64,000 nt of DNA from Nocardia sp. BMG51109 (GCF_000526215.1 NZ_JAFQ01000004.1:5580001-5644000); one strand, 5' to 3'; positions 33,159 to 45,700 are shown, counted from the first letter of the stretch. The notes: a model not told the origin generated them from the letters alone. Made by a program: numbers and translations.

Positions 33159-33851
33159 GTGGTTGACGAGGCCAACGTATCCCCGCGGCGCGGTTTGGCG
33201 CCGATACCGACATCGACGCGAGTGGATGCGGTGATCGCCGAGGTTCGGCGAGCAATCGTATTGGGCCGGATCAAACCTGGAGAGAAGCTCACGGAGGCGT
33301 ATCTGTGCAGCTCCCTGGGCGTCAGCCGACCTACGGTGCGCGAGGCGTTGACCAAGATGTCGCGGCACGGGCTGCTCGTTCAGGAGCCGTATCGGGGCCT
33401 GCGGGTGACCGATCTGGATCCGCAAAAGATCCTGGACATCGCCGCCGTCCGGGTCGCCCTCGACCTGCAAGCCGCTGAAGCGATTCTCGCCGACCGCAGC
33501 GGGCGGCGGATGGCACGATTGAGAGATGTCTGGAACGCCTACCAGCGCCAGGCACGCTCCACCGACCCGCTGGTTCTGCACGAAACCCATATCACTTTTC
33601 ACCGGGGCATGTGGGAGGCATCGGAGAACTCGTTCCTCATGGCGCTGTGGCCGGCGACCGAGGCGCATATGACGGTGGTCCTGGCGCACGATCAGGCGAC
33701 CCGGCAGGACGGTGAGCGGGCTTTGGCCATGCACAAGGCGCTGGTCGACGCGGTCGAATCCGGACAGCGAGATCTCATTCGGGATGCCTTCGCGGCGCAC
33801 ACTCTCGAGAGTGCGCAGTTTCTGGCACGGACGCTGAGCGAGGCGGGGTAG
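33159..33851 (+). CDS. GntR-family regulator with FCD domain
   Basis: A 230-residue regulator. The HTH is at residues ~20-85 (AEVRRAIVLGRIKPGEKLTE, then LGVSRPTVREALTKMSRHGL), and the FCD sensor domain follows with ETHITFHRGMWEAS contributing a conserved His/Asp-type site and AMHKALVDAVESG near the end. GGAG lies 5 nt before GTG 33159. It lies 149 nt after the proline-racemase-family gene on the same strand and has its own upstream palindrome, so it may be a second, effector-specific control layer. Confidence 0.84.
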   Translation: MVDEANVSPRRGLAPIPTSTRVDAVIAEVRRAIVLGRIKPGEKLTEAYLCSSLGVSRPTVREALTKMSRHGLLVQEPYRGLRVTDLDPQKILDIAAVRVALDLQAAEAILADRSGRRMARLRDVWNAYQRQARSTDPLVLHETHITFHRGMWEASENSFLMALWPATEAHMTVVLAHDQATRQDGERALAMHKALVDAVESGQRDLIRDAFAAHTLESAQFLARTLSEAG

Positions 33852-33878
33852 GGAGTCCGGCCGTCGTCGGCAGTGCGG

Positions 33879-34217
33879 TCAGGGAACGTGCCAGATTTGT
33901 GTGCACGGCTGAGAACCGTGCAGATGCGACAACACTTTTCGCAGGAATCGGATGGCGCGCGAGAGCCACCGGCCGTGGATCGATGCGATGTCGATCGAGA
34001 CGAACGCCTCGGCGATGAGCAGGCGTGCCGTACAGGATTCACAGGCCAGGTCGTGCCCGATGCCCTCACTGCGAAAACAGTCGGGGCAATCGATCCGGTC
34101 GCCGACGGCGGGCAGGTCCGCGACCCGTCGGCAGCGGCGGGCGGGTGCCGCTGCCGGGTCGGCTCGGTGATGGATGACGGTGTGGTCGGCCGGAGGACAG
34201 TAGCCGGACAGGTGCAT
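33879..34217 (-). CDS. small zinc-ribbon hypothetical protein
   Basis: A 112-residue protein with two Cys-x-x-Cys pairs (IDCPDCFRSEG and ACESCTARL) 13 residues apart, a plausible zinc-ribbon, plus an N-terminal C/H-rich region (YCPPADHTVIHHRADP). ATG 34217 starts 24 nt after the pyruvate carboxylase stop on the same strand, so it may be co-transcribed. No function is recognised. Confidence 0.5.
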   Translation of the reverse strand: MHLSGYCPPADHTVIHHRADPAAAPARRCRRVADLPAVGDRIDCPDCFRSEGIGHDLACESCTARLLIAEAFVSIDIASIHGRWLSRAIRFLRKVLSHLHGSQPCTQIWHVP

Positions 34218-34241
34218 GGGATGTGGTCCTGATCGCCGGGG

Positions 34242-37200
34242 TCAGACAGAAAGTTCGCTGGTCCGGCCATGGTCGGTGCTGATTTCGACGAGTAGGTCAC
34301 CGCCTTCGACCTGTTGCACCGCGCCGATGGCGACGCGGTGGATATGATCCGTGCGGGGCGCGGTGATGGCGGCTTCCATCTTCATCGCTTCGATGGTCGC
34401 GATGGTGTCACCCACGCTGACCACATCGCCGACGTCGGCGATGAGGCTGACGACACCGGCGAAGGGGGCCGCGATGTGACCGGGATTGTTCTGGTCGGCC
34501 TTCTCCGCCGCCGGTACCTCGGCCGCGATGGACCGGTCGCGGACGGCGATGGGGCGCAGTTGTCCGTTGAGAATGCACATCACAGTGCGCATCCCGTGCT
34601 CGTCGGGTTCGGAGATCGCTTCGAGACCGATCATGAGGACGACGCCGGGTTCGAGCCGGACCTGGTGTTCCTCGCCGTGGCGCAGGCCGTAGAAGAACTG
34701 GTTGGTCGACAACAGTGCGGTGTCGCCATACTTTTCGCGATGGGTCAGGAATTCGGCGGTGGGACCGGGGAACAGCAGCCGGTTCAGCGTGGCGCGGCGG
34801 CCGGTCGAATCACCGTCGAGCGCGGCTTCGTCCGCGCGGTCCAGGCTGTGTTCTCGGGTGGCGCGCCGGACTTCGGTGCGCTCTTCGAGTGCCTTGGTGC
34901 GGAAGGGCTCCGGCCAGCCGCCGGCCGGTGTGCCGAGTTCGCCACGCAGGAAACCGATTACGGAATCGGGGATGTCGAAGCGGCCCGGGTCGCTCGCGAA
35001 CTCGTCGACTGTCACACCCGAACCCACCAGTGACAGCGCTAGGTCCCCGACCACCTTGGACGACGGCGTCACCTTCACCAGCCGTCCCAGCAACCGGTCC
35101 GCCGCAGCGTATTTGGCTTCCACCTCTTCGAACCGGTCGCCCAGACCCAGCGCGATGGCCTGCTGCCGCAGATTGGACAGCTGCCCGCCCGGAATCTCGT
35201 GGTGGTAGACCCGCCCGGTCGGCCCCGGCAGCCCGGATTCGAACGGCGCGTACACCTTTCGCAGCGCCTCCCAGTACGGCTCCAGATCGCACACGTTCTG
35301 CAGGTCGAGTCCGGTGTCGAACGGCGAATTCGCCGCCGCCGCAACGATTGCCGACAACGCGGGCTGAGACGTGGTGCCCGCCATCGGCGCCGACGCCCCG
35401 TCGACCGCGTCGGCCCCGGCGTGCCAGGCCGCCAGGTACGTCGCCAGCTGGCCACCCGGGGTGTCGTGGGTGTGCACGTGCACCGGCAGGTCGAAGTTCT
35501 CCCGCAGCGCGGTCACCAGGGTGTGGGCGGCGGGTGGGCGCAGCAGCCCGGCCATGTCCTTGACAGCGATGACGTGCGCCCCGGCGTCCACGATCTGCTC
35601 GGCCAGCTTCAAGTAGTAGTCGAGTGTATAGAGGTTCTCGCTCGGGTCGGCCAGGTCACCGGTGTAGCTCATCGCCACTTCCGCTATGCCCGTGCCGGTT
35701 TCGCGCACCGCGTCGATCGCCGGTCGCATCTGGTCGACGTTGTTCAGCGCGTCGAAGATGCGGAAGATGTCGACACCGGTCGCGGTCGCCTCGGAAACGA
35801 ATGCGCGCGTGACCTTTTCCGGATACGGCGTGTATCCGACGGTATTGCGCCCGCGCAGCAGCATCTGCAAACAGATGTTGGGCACCGCCTCGCGCAGCGC
35901 GGCCAGCCGCTCCCACGGGTCTTCGTGCAGAAACCGCAGCGCCACATCGTAAGTCGCGCCACCCCAGCACTCGATCGACAGGAGTTCCGGAGTCATCCGC
36001 GCGACATGCCCCGCGACGTCGAGCAGGCTGGCGGTGCGCACGCGGGTGGCCAGCAGCGACTGGTGTGCGTCGCGGAAGGTGGTATCGGTGACCGCGAGCG
36101 CCTCCTGGTCGCGCAGGGCCCGGGCGAAGCCCTCGGGTCCCAGGGCGAGCAGTTTCTGCCGGGATCCCGGGGGCGGCGCGGTGGTGAGGTCGATCTCGGG
36201 CAGTTTGGCGTGCGGGTAGATCGGTGTCGGGCGCTCACCGTGCGGCTTGTTGACCGTGACGTCGGCAAGATAGTGCAGGATCTTCGATGCGCGGTCGGCC
36301 GAACCGCGGGAGGTGAGCAGCTGTGGGTGCTGTTCGATGAACGATGTCGTGGCCGGTCCGGCGCGGAAGTCGGGGTCGTCCAGCAGTGCCTGCAGGAACG
36401 GGATGTTCGTGGCGACGCCGCGAATGCGGAACTCGGCGACCGCGCGCCGCGCCCGTGCCAGCGCGGTGGGGAAGTCACGCCCGCGGCAGGTCAGCTTCAC
36501 CAGCATGGAATCGAAGTGCGCGCTGATCTCGCCGCCGAGGTTCGCGCCGCCGTCGAGCCGAATGCCCGCGCCGCCGGGCGCCCGGTAGGCGGTGATGCGG
36601 CCGGTGTCGGGCCGCCACCCGTTGGCCGGGTCCTCGGTGGTGATGCGGCACTGCAATGCCGCGCCCCGCACCGTGATCCGGTCCTGACTCACCCCGAGAT
36701 CGGCCAGCGATTCCCCGGCGGCGATCCGTAGTTGCGCCTGCACCAGATCGATATCGGTGATCTCCTCGGTGACGGTGTGTTCGACCTGGATGCGCGGGTT
36801 CATCTCGATGAAGACATGATTGCCGCGAGCGTCGAGCAGGAACTCGACCGTGCCGGCGCACGAGTAGCCGATGTGGCGGGCGAAGGCCACCGCATCGGCG
36901 CAGATCCGGTCTCGGACGGCGGCGTCCAGGTTCGGCGCGGGCGCCAACTCGATCACCTTCTGGTGCCGGCGCTGCAGCGAACAATCACGTTCGTACAGGT
37001 GCACGACGTCGCCGTGCTGGTCGGCGAGAATCTGGACCTCGATATGACGCGGATCGATCACGGCCTGCTCGAGGAACACTGTCGGATCGCCGAACGCGGA
37101 TTCGGCCTCCCGCGACGCGGCCTCGATCGCCGCACGCAACCGGTCGCGGTCGGTAACCCGGCGCATCCCGCGACCGCCGCCACCGGCGACGGCCTTGACG

Positions 37201-37679
37201 AATACCGGCACGTCCATGTTCTCCGCCGCCGCGAGCAGTTCCTCGACATCCGCGGACGGCGCCGACGAGGCGAGCACGGGCAGGCCCGCCGCGCGCGCCG
37301 CGGCAACCGCGTGCGCCTTGTTCCCGGTCAGCTCGAGTACCTCCGGCGTGGGCCCGACGAAGGTGATGCCGTCGGCACGGCACGCCCGCGCCAGATCCGG
37401 ATTCTCCGACAGGAACCCGTACCCGGGATAGACGGCGTCGGCGCCGGAATGCCGTGCGGCAGAGACGATCTCGTGGACGGAGAGATAGGAGCGGACCGGG
37501 TGGCCGACCTCGCCGATCTGATACGCCGCATCGGCCTTCATCCGGTGCACCGAGTTGCGGTCTTCGTGCGGGAATACCGCGACCGTGTCGATGCCGAGTT
37601 CGTAGGCGGCTCGGAAGGCGCGGATGGCGATCTCGCCGCGGTTCGCCACCAGTACCTTGGCGAAGCGTGCGGCGGTCAT
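34242..37679 (-). CDS. pyc: pyruvate carboxylase
   Basis: A 1145-residue biotin enzyme that carboxylates pyruvate to oxaloacetate. The domain order is normal. Biotin carboxylase comes first (KVLVANRGEIAIRAFRA at the N terminus; ATP-grasp loop KAVAGGGGRGMRRV near residue 160; EMNPRIQVEHTVTEEI). The carboxyltransferase barrel is in the middle (VTDTTFRDAHQSLLATR; metal-site VHVHTHDTPGG). The biotin carrier domain is at the end, with the biotinylated lysine K1100 in EAMKMEA. Length is as expected. ATG 37679 is the start, and the longer frame upstream lacks support. It could provide oxaloacetate when amino acids are degraded to C3 units. Confidence 0.95.
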   Translation of the reverse strand: MTAARFAKVLVANRGEIAIRAFRAAYELGIDTVAVFPHEDRNSVHRMKADAAYQIGEVGHPVRSYLSVHEIVSAARHSGADAVYPGYGFLSENPDLARACRADGITFVGPTPEVLELTGNKAHAVAAARAAGLPVLASSAPSADVEELLAAAENMDVPVFVKAVAGGGGRGMRRVTDRDRLRAAIEAASREAESAFGDPTVFLEQAVIDPRHIEVQILADQHGDVVHLYERDCSLQRRHQKVIELAPAPNLDAAVRDRICADAVAFARHIGYSCAGTVEFLLDARGNHVFIEMNPRIQVEHTVTEEITDIDLVQAQLRIAAGESLADLGVSQDRITVRGAALQCRITTEDPANGWRPDTGRITAYRAPGGAGIRLDGGANLGGEISAHFDSMLVKLTCRGRDFPTALARARRAVAEFRIRGVATNIPFLQALLDDPDFRAGPATTSFIEQHPQLLTSRGSADRASKILHYLADVTVNKPHGERPTPIYPHAKLPEIDLTTAPPPGSRQKLLALGPEGFARALRDQEALAVTDTTFRDAHQSLLATRVRTASLLDVAGHVARMTPELLSIECWGGATYDVALRFLHEDPWERLAALREAVPNICLQMLLRGRNTVGYTPYPEKVTRAFVSEATATGVDIFRIFDALNNVDQMRPAIDAVRETGTGIAEVAMSYTGDLADPSENLYTLDYYLKLAEQIVDAGAHVIAVKDMAGLLRPPAAHTLVTALRENFDLPVHVHTHDTPGGQLATYLAAWHAGADAVDGASAPMAGTTSQPALSAIVAAAANSPFDTGLDLQNVCDLEPYWEALRKVYAPFESGLPGPTGRVYHHEIPGGQLSNLRQQAIALGLGDRFEEVEAKYAAADRLLGRLVKVTPSSKVVGDLALSLVGSGVTVDEFASDPGRFDIPDSVIGFLRGELGTPAGGWPEPFRTKALEERTEVRRATREHSLDRADEAALDGDSTGRRATLNRLLFPGPTAEFLTHREKYGDTALLSTNQFFYGLRHGEEHQVRLEPGVVLMIGLEAISEPDEHGMRTVMCILNGQLRPIAVRDRSIAAEVPAAEKADQNNPGHIAAPFAGVVSLIADVGDVVSVGDTIATIEAMKMEAAITAPRTDHIHRVAIGAVQQVEGGDLLVEISTDHGRTSELSV

Positions 37680-38033
37680 CGCTGGACTCCTGTCCGCTCG
37701 GCTCCTGCCTGCGTTCGGCCGATGGGTGCGCGCGCCGGCCAAGGGCATGGATCGGTGAGTGTGGCGATGGTCCAGCTCATGTGGTCTTGTCCGCTTTCGG
37801 TGCAGGGGAGTTGGCGAGGGCACTCGTCTCATGAGGCGGGCGGCGGCTCCGTGGCAAACGAATCCGAGTCAGGTCGGCAGCGATTCCCCACGACCTGGTA
37901 AACATCGGATGTCTGACAATCAGACAGTGCTGGCGATTACTATGCGGGTGGCAGCGTGGTCATGTCAACCGAGCCGGCGAGTTGCCCTCCGGCAAGCGCG
38001 TCCTCGGTCGCGGTGCGATGGGGGTTGGCGGGA
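37680..38033. other. intergenic region upstream of pyc
   Basis: This 354-nt gap between the PucR gene and pyc (both minus strand) contains the pyc promoter region and a palindrome at 37910-37926. No gene is supported. Confidence 0.5.
37910..37926. promoter_or_regulatory. palindrome upstream of pyc
   Basis: TGTCTGACAATCAGACA has 7-bp arms around a 3-nt centre and contains GTCTGAC, the core of FCD-type GntR operators. It lies 231 nt upstream of the pyc start. Confidence 0.4.
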
Positions 38034-39653
38034 TCAGGATCCCGCCGGGGCCGGTGCCGGTTGGGCGTCGAGGATCATCAGCGCTACGTGCAAGGACGTC
38101 ATCGACTCGCCATCGGTGAGGTCGACGCCGAGCAGCGTTTCGATGCGGTCGAGCTTGGTGTACAGGGCGGGCCTGCTCATATGCAGCCGGTGCGCGAGGG
38201 CGGACTTGTTACCTGCCGACTCCAGATAGCCGCGCAGAACGTCGAGGTAGCGATCGCCGGTCTCGAGGTCGTGCAGGATCAGCGCCCGCAGTTCGGTTTC
38301 GGCGAACCGCTGCACGCGGGGATCGGTGCGCAGGAGCGTCACCAGGCCGCGTAGCCGGATGTCGGCGACGCGGAAGTAGCTGCGCTCGCGGGTGGGCATG
38401 GCGAGCGCGACCTCGGCGACGTGAGCTGCGTCGGCGATCTGCTGGATGGCCTCGACCAGGCCGGATGCCGGTGCCGCGACGCCGAGGACGAGATCACCGG
38501 CGCCGGTGGCGCGTTCGGTATCGCGGCGCAGGGAGTCACCGAGTGCGGTCAGCACGTGGTGCTGGGACCGGCCGCGGCCGGTCCGTAACGACAGCACCAT
38601 TCCGACCTCACCCGGGCTGCGCAGCGAGAACAGGCCGGTGTGCCCGGATGCGCGCACCGCCCGCACGATCGTGTCGAGCAGGCGCGTGTTGTGCCGGTGG
38701 GCGGTGACCGGGTCGCCGTCTTGCGGCCAGCCGCCGACCCGCACGGCCGCCGGCAGGTACTCCGGTGCCGCGCGCAATCCGAGCGCGAAGGCGCGCGCCG
38801 TGGCGTCCTCTTCGGTGCGGATGCGTTCGCGCAGGACGTCGTCGAGCAGTCCGGCCTGGGCCTGGTGTTCGATGTCGAAGCGGCCGCGTTCGGCCATGCG
38901 GTGCATCGCCAGCGCCTGCGCGGCGCGTTCGAGCACCATGGTGGTCCGGGGTGAGGCGGCCGCGCGCAAGGCGATCAGCCGTCCCCACGACTCGCCGCCG
39001 CGACCGACCGGGGTGTCGACCCATTCCCGCGTTTCGGGCCGATCGGCGTCGGCGGCGTGCAAGCGCGAGCGGCGGCCCCAGTCGTGCAGCAGTTCCGCGG
39101 TGAGATGTCCGGCCGCGGCCACGGCGACCGCCTGGTGGGACAGGTCTTCGAGGACGATCGGTGCGTCGAGCAGCTGGGCGGTCGCGTCGACGATGTCGGC
39201 GGGTGACCCGCGGCGCATCCCGAGGTCGGTGAAAACCTCGTGCACCCGGCGGGCGAAGGCGACCTCCTCGTATTGATCGTTGACGATCGCGCGGTGGACC
39301 TGCTCGGTGACCTCGACGAACCGGATCACTCGAGGCAGCGCCACCATCGCCAGGCCGAGCTCATCAGCGATATCGCCGACGACGGTCGGCAGCGGGCCGG
39401 CCGGTCCCAGTTCGACGATCACGCCCACCGCATGCGCCGCCGCGATCGCGGAGAGGTACCGGTGCGGATCGGTGCGCAGCGCCGAGCCGGTGGTGAGGAC
39501 CAGCTCGCCCCCTTGAAGCAGGCCGGACAGGTCGGCGACATCGCTGACGTGCACCCACCGGACTCTGGTGTCGAATCCGCGGGCGCTGAGGATCGCGGGT
39601 TCGCCGCGCTGGATCACCGGCAGCGCGACGATCTCGGCCACGGTCAGCGTCAC
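38034..39653 (-). CDS. PucR-family transcriptional regulator
   Basis: A 539-residue regulator. The N-terminal PucR sensor domain occupies residues ~1-120 (VAEIVALPVIQRGEPAILSA and GLLQGGELVLTTGSAL). A GGDEF-like middle follows, and the C-terminal PucR HTH reads LRGYLESAGNKSALAHRLHM then SRPALYTKLDRIETLLGVDL. GTG 39653 lies 7 nt after a -10-like TACACT (39666-39661), implying a leaderless transcript; frames upstream are unsupported. It is divergent from the mmsA operon by 132 nt, the normal arrangement for PucR regulators of amine and amino-acid catabolism, and probably activates that operon. Confidence 0.88.
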   Translation of the reverse strand: MTLTVAEIVALPVIQRGEPAILSARGFDTRVRWVHVSDVADLSGLLQGGELVLTTGSALRTDPHRYLSAIAAAHAVGVIVELGPAGPLPTVVGDIADELGLAMVALPRVIRFVEVTEQVHRAIVNDQYEEVAFARRVHEVFTDLGMRRGSPADIVDATAQLLDAPIVLEDLSHQAVAVAAAGHLTAELLHDWGRRSRLHAADADRPETREWVDTPVGRGGESWGRLIALRAAASPRTTMVLERAAQALAMHRMAERGRFDIEHQAQAGLLDDVLRERIRTEEDATARAFALGLRAAPEYLPAAVRVGGWPQDGDPVTAHRHNTRLLDTIVRAVRASGHTGLFSLRSPGEVGMVLSLRTGRGRSQHHVLTALGDSLRRDTERATGAGDLVLGVAAPASGLVEAIQQIADAAHVAEVALAMPTRERSYFRVADIRLRGLVTLLRTDPRVQRFAETELRALILHDLETGDRYLDVLRGYLESAGNKSALAHRLHMSRPALYTKLDRIETLLGVDLTDGESMTSLHVALMILDAQPAPAPAGS

Positions 39654-39660
39654 GTTACAA

Positions 39661-39666
39661 AGTGTA
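39661..39666 (-). promoter_or_regulatory. -10-like TACACT of the PucR gene
   Basis: On the minus strand TACACT ends 7 nt before GTG 39653, with no ribosome site between, supporting a leaderless start. Confidence 0.45.
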
Positions 39667-39785
39667 TCGCGGAATCGGTCTGCCAATACAGATTGCTCGC
39701 CTCCGGGTGGTGTCGGCGGGGGGAGGCTGAATGCCGACGGGACACGCGCAGCCTGCGTGGCACCACGATCGAGGAAGGGCTATCC

Positions 39786-41279
<1,494 letters not shown>

Positions 41280-41294
41280 TCGAGAGGACTGATC

Positions 41295-42680
41295 ATGGCA
41301 CTCACCACAGACACCGGTCACCTGCCCGCCGAAACGACGCCGGAATCATTGCGCGCCGAGGCCGACCGGGCCTACAGCCTCGATCGTGCCCATGTTTTCC
41401 ACTCGTGGTCGGCCCAGGCACAGATCAACCCGATGGCCATCACCGCCGCCGAAGGCTGCTATGTGTGGGACGGCGATGGCAATCGGCTGCTCGATTTCTC
41501 GTCGCAGCTGGTGAACACCAATATCGGGCATCAGCATCCGCGTGTGGTCGAGGCGATCCAGCAACAGGCCGCGAAGCTGTGCACGATCGCACCGCAGCAT
41601 GCCAACAGCGCCCGCTCGGAAGCGGCGCGACTGATCGCCGACCGCACCCCGGGCGAGCTGAACAAGATCTTCTTCACCAATGGCGGCGCAGACGCCAATG
41701 AACACGCGGTCCGGATGGCTCGGCTGCACACCGGCCGGTACAAAGTGCTGTCGCGGTACCGCTCGTACCACGGCGGCACCGATACCGCGGTCAACCTGAC
41801 CGGTGATCCGCGACGCTGGCCCAACGACTACGCCAACAGCGGCGTCGTCCATTTCTTCGGCCCGTTCCTGTACCGGTCGCATTTCCACGCGACCACCGAG
41901 GTCGAGGAAACCGAACGGGCGCTCGCGCATCTGGACGAGGTGATCCGGCTCGAGGGGCCGTCCACCATCGCCGCGATCGTGCTCGAATCGATTCCGGGCA
42001 CCGCGGGCATCATGATCCCGCCGCCCGGCTACCTGGCCGGTGTGCGGGAACTGTGCGACCGGTACGGCATCGTCTTCATCGCGGACGAGGTGATGGCCGG
42101 CTTCGGCCGCTCCGGGAAATGGTTCGCGATCGACCATGTCGACGTCGTCCCGGATCTGCTCACCTTCGCCAAGGGCGTGAACTCCGGCTACGTGCCCCTG
42201 GGCGGTGTTGCGATCAGCCCGGCCATCGCCGCCACCTTCGCCGACCGGTCCTATCCCGGTGGGTTGACCTACTCCGGTCACCCGCTGGCCACGGCCGCCG
42301 CCGTCGCGGCCATCAACGCGATGACCGAGGAGTGCGTGGTGGAGAACGCGGCCCGGGTGGGCGAGCAGATCCTCGGCCCCGGACTGCGGGAGCTGGCCGA
42401 CCGGCACCCCAGCATCGGTGACGTGCGCGGCACCGGCGTGTTCTGGGCGATCGAGCTGGTCGCCGACCGGGCCACCCGGGAGCCGCTGGCACCCTACGGC
42501 GGATCGAGCCCGGCGATGAATGCCGTGCTCGCCGACTGCAAGGCACGCGGGCTGCTGCCGTTCGCGAACTTCAACCGCATCCACGTGGTGCCGCCCTGCA
42601 CGGTCACCGATGAACAGGCGCGGGAGGGCCTGGCGATCCTCGACGCCGCGCTCGACCTCGCCGATCAGAGTCTGCGCTGA
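41295..42680 (+). CDS. class III (omega) aminotransferase
   Basis: A 461-residue PLP enzyme. The PLP lysine is K293 in LLTFAKGVNSGYVPLGG, the cofactor-nitrogen Asp is D264 in FIADEVMAGFGR, and FTNGGADANEHAVRMAR is the phosphate-binding region. It transfers the terminal amino group of an omega-amino acid to pyruvate or 2-oxoglutarate. Directly upstream of it, mmsA points to beta-alanine or beta-aminoisobutyrate as substrates, though taurine or GABA cannot be excluded. GAGAGGACTG before ATG 41295 contains the ribosome site. Confidence 0.88.
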   Translation: MALTTDTGHLPAETTPESLRAEADRAYSLDRAHVFHSWSAQAQINPMAITAAEGCYVWDGDGNRLLDFSSQLVNTNIGHQHPRVVEAIQQQAAKLCTIAPQHANSARSEAARLIADRTPGELNKIFFTNGGADANEHAVRMARLHTGRYKVLSRYRSYHGGTDTAVNLTGDPRRWPNDYANSGVVHFFGPFLYRSHFHATTEVEETERALAHLDEVIRLEGPSTIAAIVLESIPGTAGIMIPPPGYLAGVRELCDRYGIVFIADEVMAGFGRSGKWFAIDHVDVVPDLLTFAKGVNSGYVPLGGVAISPAIAATFADRSYPGGLTYSGHPLATAAAVAAINAMTEECVVENAARVGEQILGPGLRELADRHPSIGDVRGTGVFWAIELVADRATREPLAPYGGSSPAMNAVLADCKARGLLPFANFNRIHVVPPCTVTDEQAREGLAILDAALDLADQSLR

Positions 42681-42719
42681 GCGCGACCACGCCTTACGCG
42701 ATATCCGGGTGGAGGACCC

Positions 42720-45700
42720 ATGAGTTCGTTCGACGTAGCGGCCGAGCCGGTCGTGGCGCACGGAGCTGCCGACATCCGCAGCAGCCGTGCGATGTTCGAC
42801 ACCGACGCGATCGAGAACCTGTCTCCGGACGCTATCGAGATCAGCGTGGACGCACCCGACATCGCCGACGGGCGGTTGTGGTTCACGCTGTACGCACGTC
42901 GGCCCGTGCCGCTACGCCGAATCCTGCCACTGCTCGAGAGCCTCGACCTCGAGGCTCTCGACGAGCACACCACCGTGCTGGCCGAGGCCTCCACGGTGTA
43001 TGTGTACCGGCTGACGCTGCAGGCGGGCGAACTCGCGGCCGCGGCCGTTCACAGTGGTGACGTCACCGGCCCGGTGCGGTTGGTGTTCGAGGCCATGTGG
43101 CTCGGGCTCGCCGAGGCCGACCGGCTCAACGCGCTGATCCTCGCCGCGGGCCTGAGCTGGCGTCAGGTCGCGGTGCTGCGCTGTCTGGGCCGCTATCTGC
43201 GGCAGTCGCGGCTGCCCTACGGCCAGGCCAGGATTCGTGACGTCCTGCTGGACAACCCGGAGGCGGCCCATCGGCTGGTCGAGCTGCTCGACGCGCGCTT
43301 TGCCGACCCGGGCATCGACGCGGCAGACCCCGCACGCGTCGAGCGGATCGTCGCGGCCCGTCAGCGGCTCGACGAGTGCGTCCGGCAGGTGATCAATCTC
43401 GACGCCGACCGCATCCTGCGCGGCTACCGCAGCGTCATCGATGCCGGCGTGCGCACCAACGCCTACCGCGAGGGCGTGCTCAGCACGCAGTGCCCGTACC
43501 TCGCGTTCAAGATCCGCGGTGAGCTGGTCGGCGAGCTGCCGCACCCGCGCCCCGCGTTCGAAACCTTCGTCTACTCGCCGGCGACCGAGGGGCTGCATCT
43601 GCGGTTCGGCCCGGTGGCGCGTGGCGGTATCCGCTGGTCGGACCGCGTGGACGACTACCGCACCGAAGTTCTGGGGCTGGTGAAGGCGCAGGCGGTGAAG
43701 AACGCCGTCATCGTCCCCGCCGGCGCGAAGGGCGCGTTCATCGCGAAATCGCCGGGCACAGCGGCAGATCGGGCGACCCGCTCCCCACACACCTCCCTCG
43801 AGCACGGGTTGCACAGCTACCGGGAATTCATCGGCGGCCTGCTCGACCTCACCGACAACCGCGACGGCGACACGATCGTCGCGCCCGCATCGGTCGTCTG
43901 CCACGACGACCCCGACCCCTACCTCGTAGTGGCCGCCGACAAGGGCACCGCGCGGTTCTCCGATACCGCCAACGAGATCGCGACCCGGCGCGGATTCTGG
44001 CTCGGCGACGCCTTCGCCTCCGGCGGATCGGCCGGCTACGACCACAAGGCCATGGGCATCACCGCCCGGGGCGCCTGGGTCAGCGCCACCCACCACCTGG
44101 GTGAGCTGGGAATCGACGTCACCACCGACGATTTCACCGTCGTCGGCATCGGCGATATGAGCGGCGACGTCTTCGGCAACGGCATGCTGCTCAGCACCCA
44201 CATCCGGCTCGTCGCCGCCTTCGATCACCGGCACATCTTCCTCGACCCGGATCCCGACCCGGACACCTCGTTCCAGGAACGCCTCCGCTTGTTCCAGCTG
44301 CCCGGATCCAGCTGGGACGACTACGACCGCACGGTGATCAGCGCCAGCGGCGGCGTGTGGGCACGCGAAGCCAAGGCCGTGCCGGTCACCGCACAGCTGC
44401 GCGCGGCACTCGGTATCGCCGACGGCGTCACGGAGCTCACCCCGGACCAGGTGATCAGCGCCGTGCTCAGCGCGCCGGTCGACCTGCTGTGGAACGGCGG
44501 CGTCGGCACCTACATCAAGGGAAGCGCCGAACCGCACTCCGAGGTCGGCGACAAGGTCAACGACTCGGTGCGCGTCGACGCCGCCGACGTTCGCGCCAAG
44601 GTCATCGTCGAAGGGGGCAACCTCGGCGTATCCCCGCGCGGACGGATCGAATTCGCCCGTCGCGGCGGCCGGATCAACAGCGACGCCATCGACAACGCCG
44701 CCGGTGTCGACTGCTCCGACCACGAGGTGAACATCAAGATCCTCCTGGACGCGACGGCGAGCAGCGGACGGATTCCCGGCCACCGTGGCGACCTGCTCGC
44801 ATCGATGACCGACGAGGTGGCAGCACTGGTGCTCACCAACAACCGCGACCACAACAACGTCCTCGGCGAGTCCCGTGACGAGGCTGCCCGGATGGTCGAG
44901 GTGCACGCTCGGATGGTCGAGCACCTCGAAGCTCGCCGGGGCCTGCGCCGCAAACTCGAAAACCTGCCCGAGCCGGACGAATTCGCCGAACTCGCCGCCC
45001 GCGGCGAGGGACTCACCGCACCCCAGCTCGCCACCCTGCTCGCCCACGTCAAGCTCGACCTGAAGGCCGACCTCGCCGGCAGCGACCTGTTCGACCAGCC
45101 CTACTTCTCGACCCTGCTGCAGGAGTACTTCCCGCACCGGCTCACCGAACTCCTCGGCGAGGACATCCACCGGCATCCACTGCGCCGGGAAATCCTGGTC
45201 ACCGTTGTGGTCAACCGGATCGTCGCGATCGGCGGACCGACCTTCACGGCCCGCCTGATGGACGAAACCGCTGCGGACACCGCCGATGCCGTGCGGGCCT
45301 GCACCATCGCCGCCGAGATCTTCGATATCGAGTCCCGCATCCGGGCCATCCGCGACGCCGGCCTGCCGTCGCCGCTGACGAACTCGCTGATCGCCGAGAC
45401 CCGGCGCCTGCTGGACCGCTCCGCTCGCTGGTTCCTCGGAAACCGGCCCCAGCCGCTCGATATCGAGGCCGAGATCGCACGGTTCGCCGAGGACGTCGCC
45501 CTCCTCGAAGGCAAGGTCGGGGCCATGCTGCGCGGCCAGGAGGCCGACACCGTGGCGGCCGCGCGCCGCTGCTACCGCGACGCCGGTGTGCCCGACCCCA
45601 TCGCGCGAGCGCTGAGTGAAGCGCTGTACACATACAGCCTCCTCGACATCATCGAGGCCGCCCACTTGGACGGAACCGGCCGGCCGGAAGAGCTGGCCGC

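Noticed and set aside
31870..33255. 461-codon minus-strand frame opposite the racemase-family gene
   Set aside because: Antisense shadow with Gly/Arg/Asp-rich composition and no domain.
34314..37901. Long plus-strand frames opposite pyc
   Set aside because: They mirror the pyc coding strand and lack recognisable domains.
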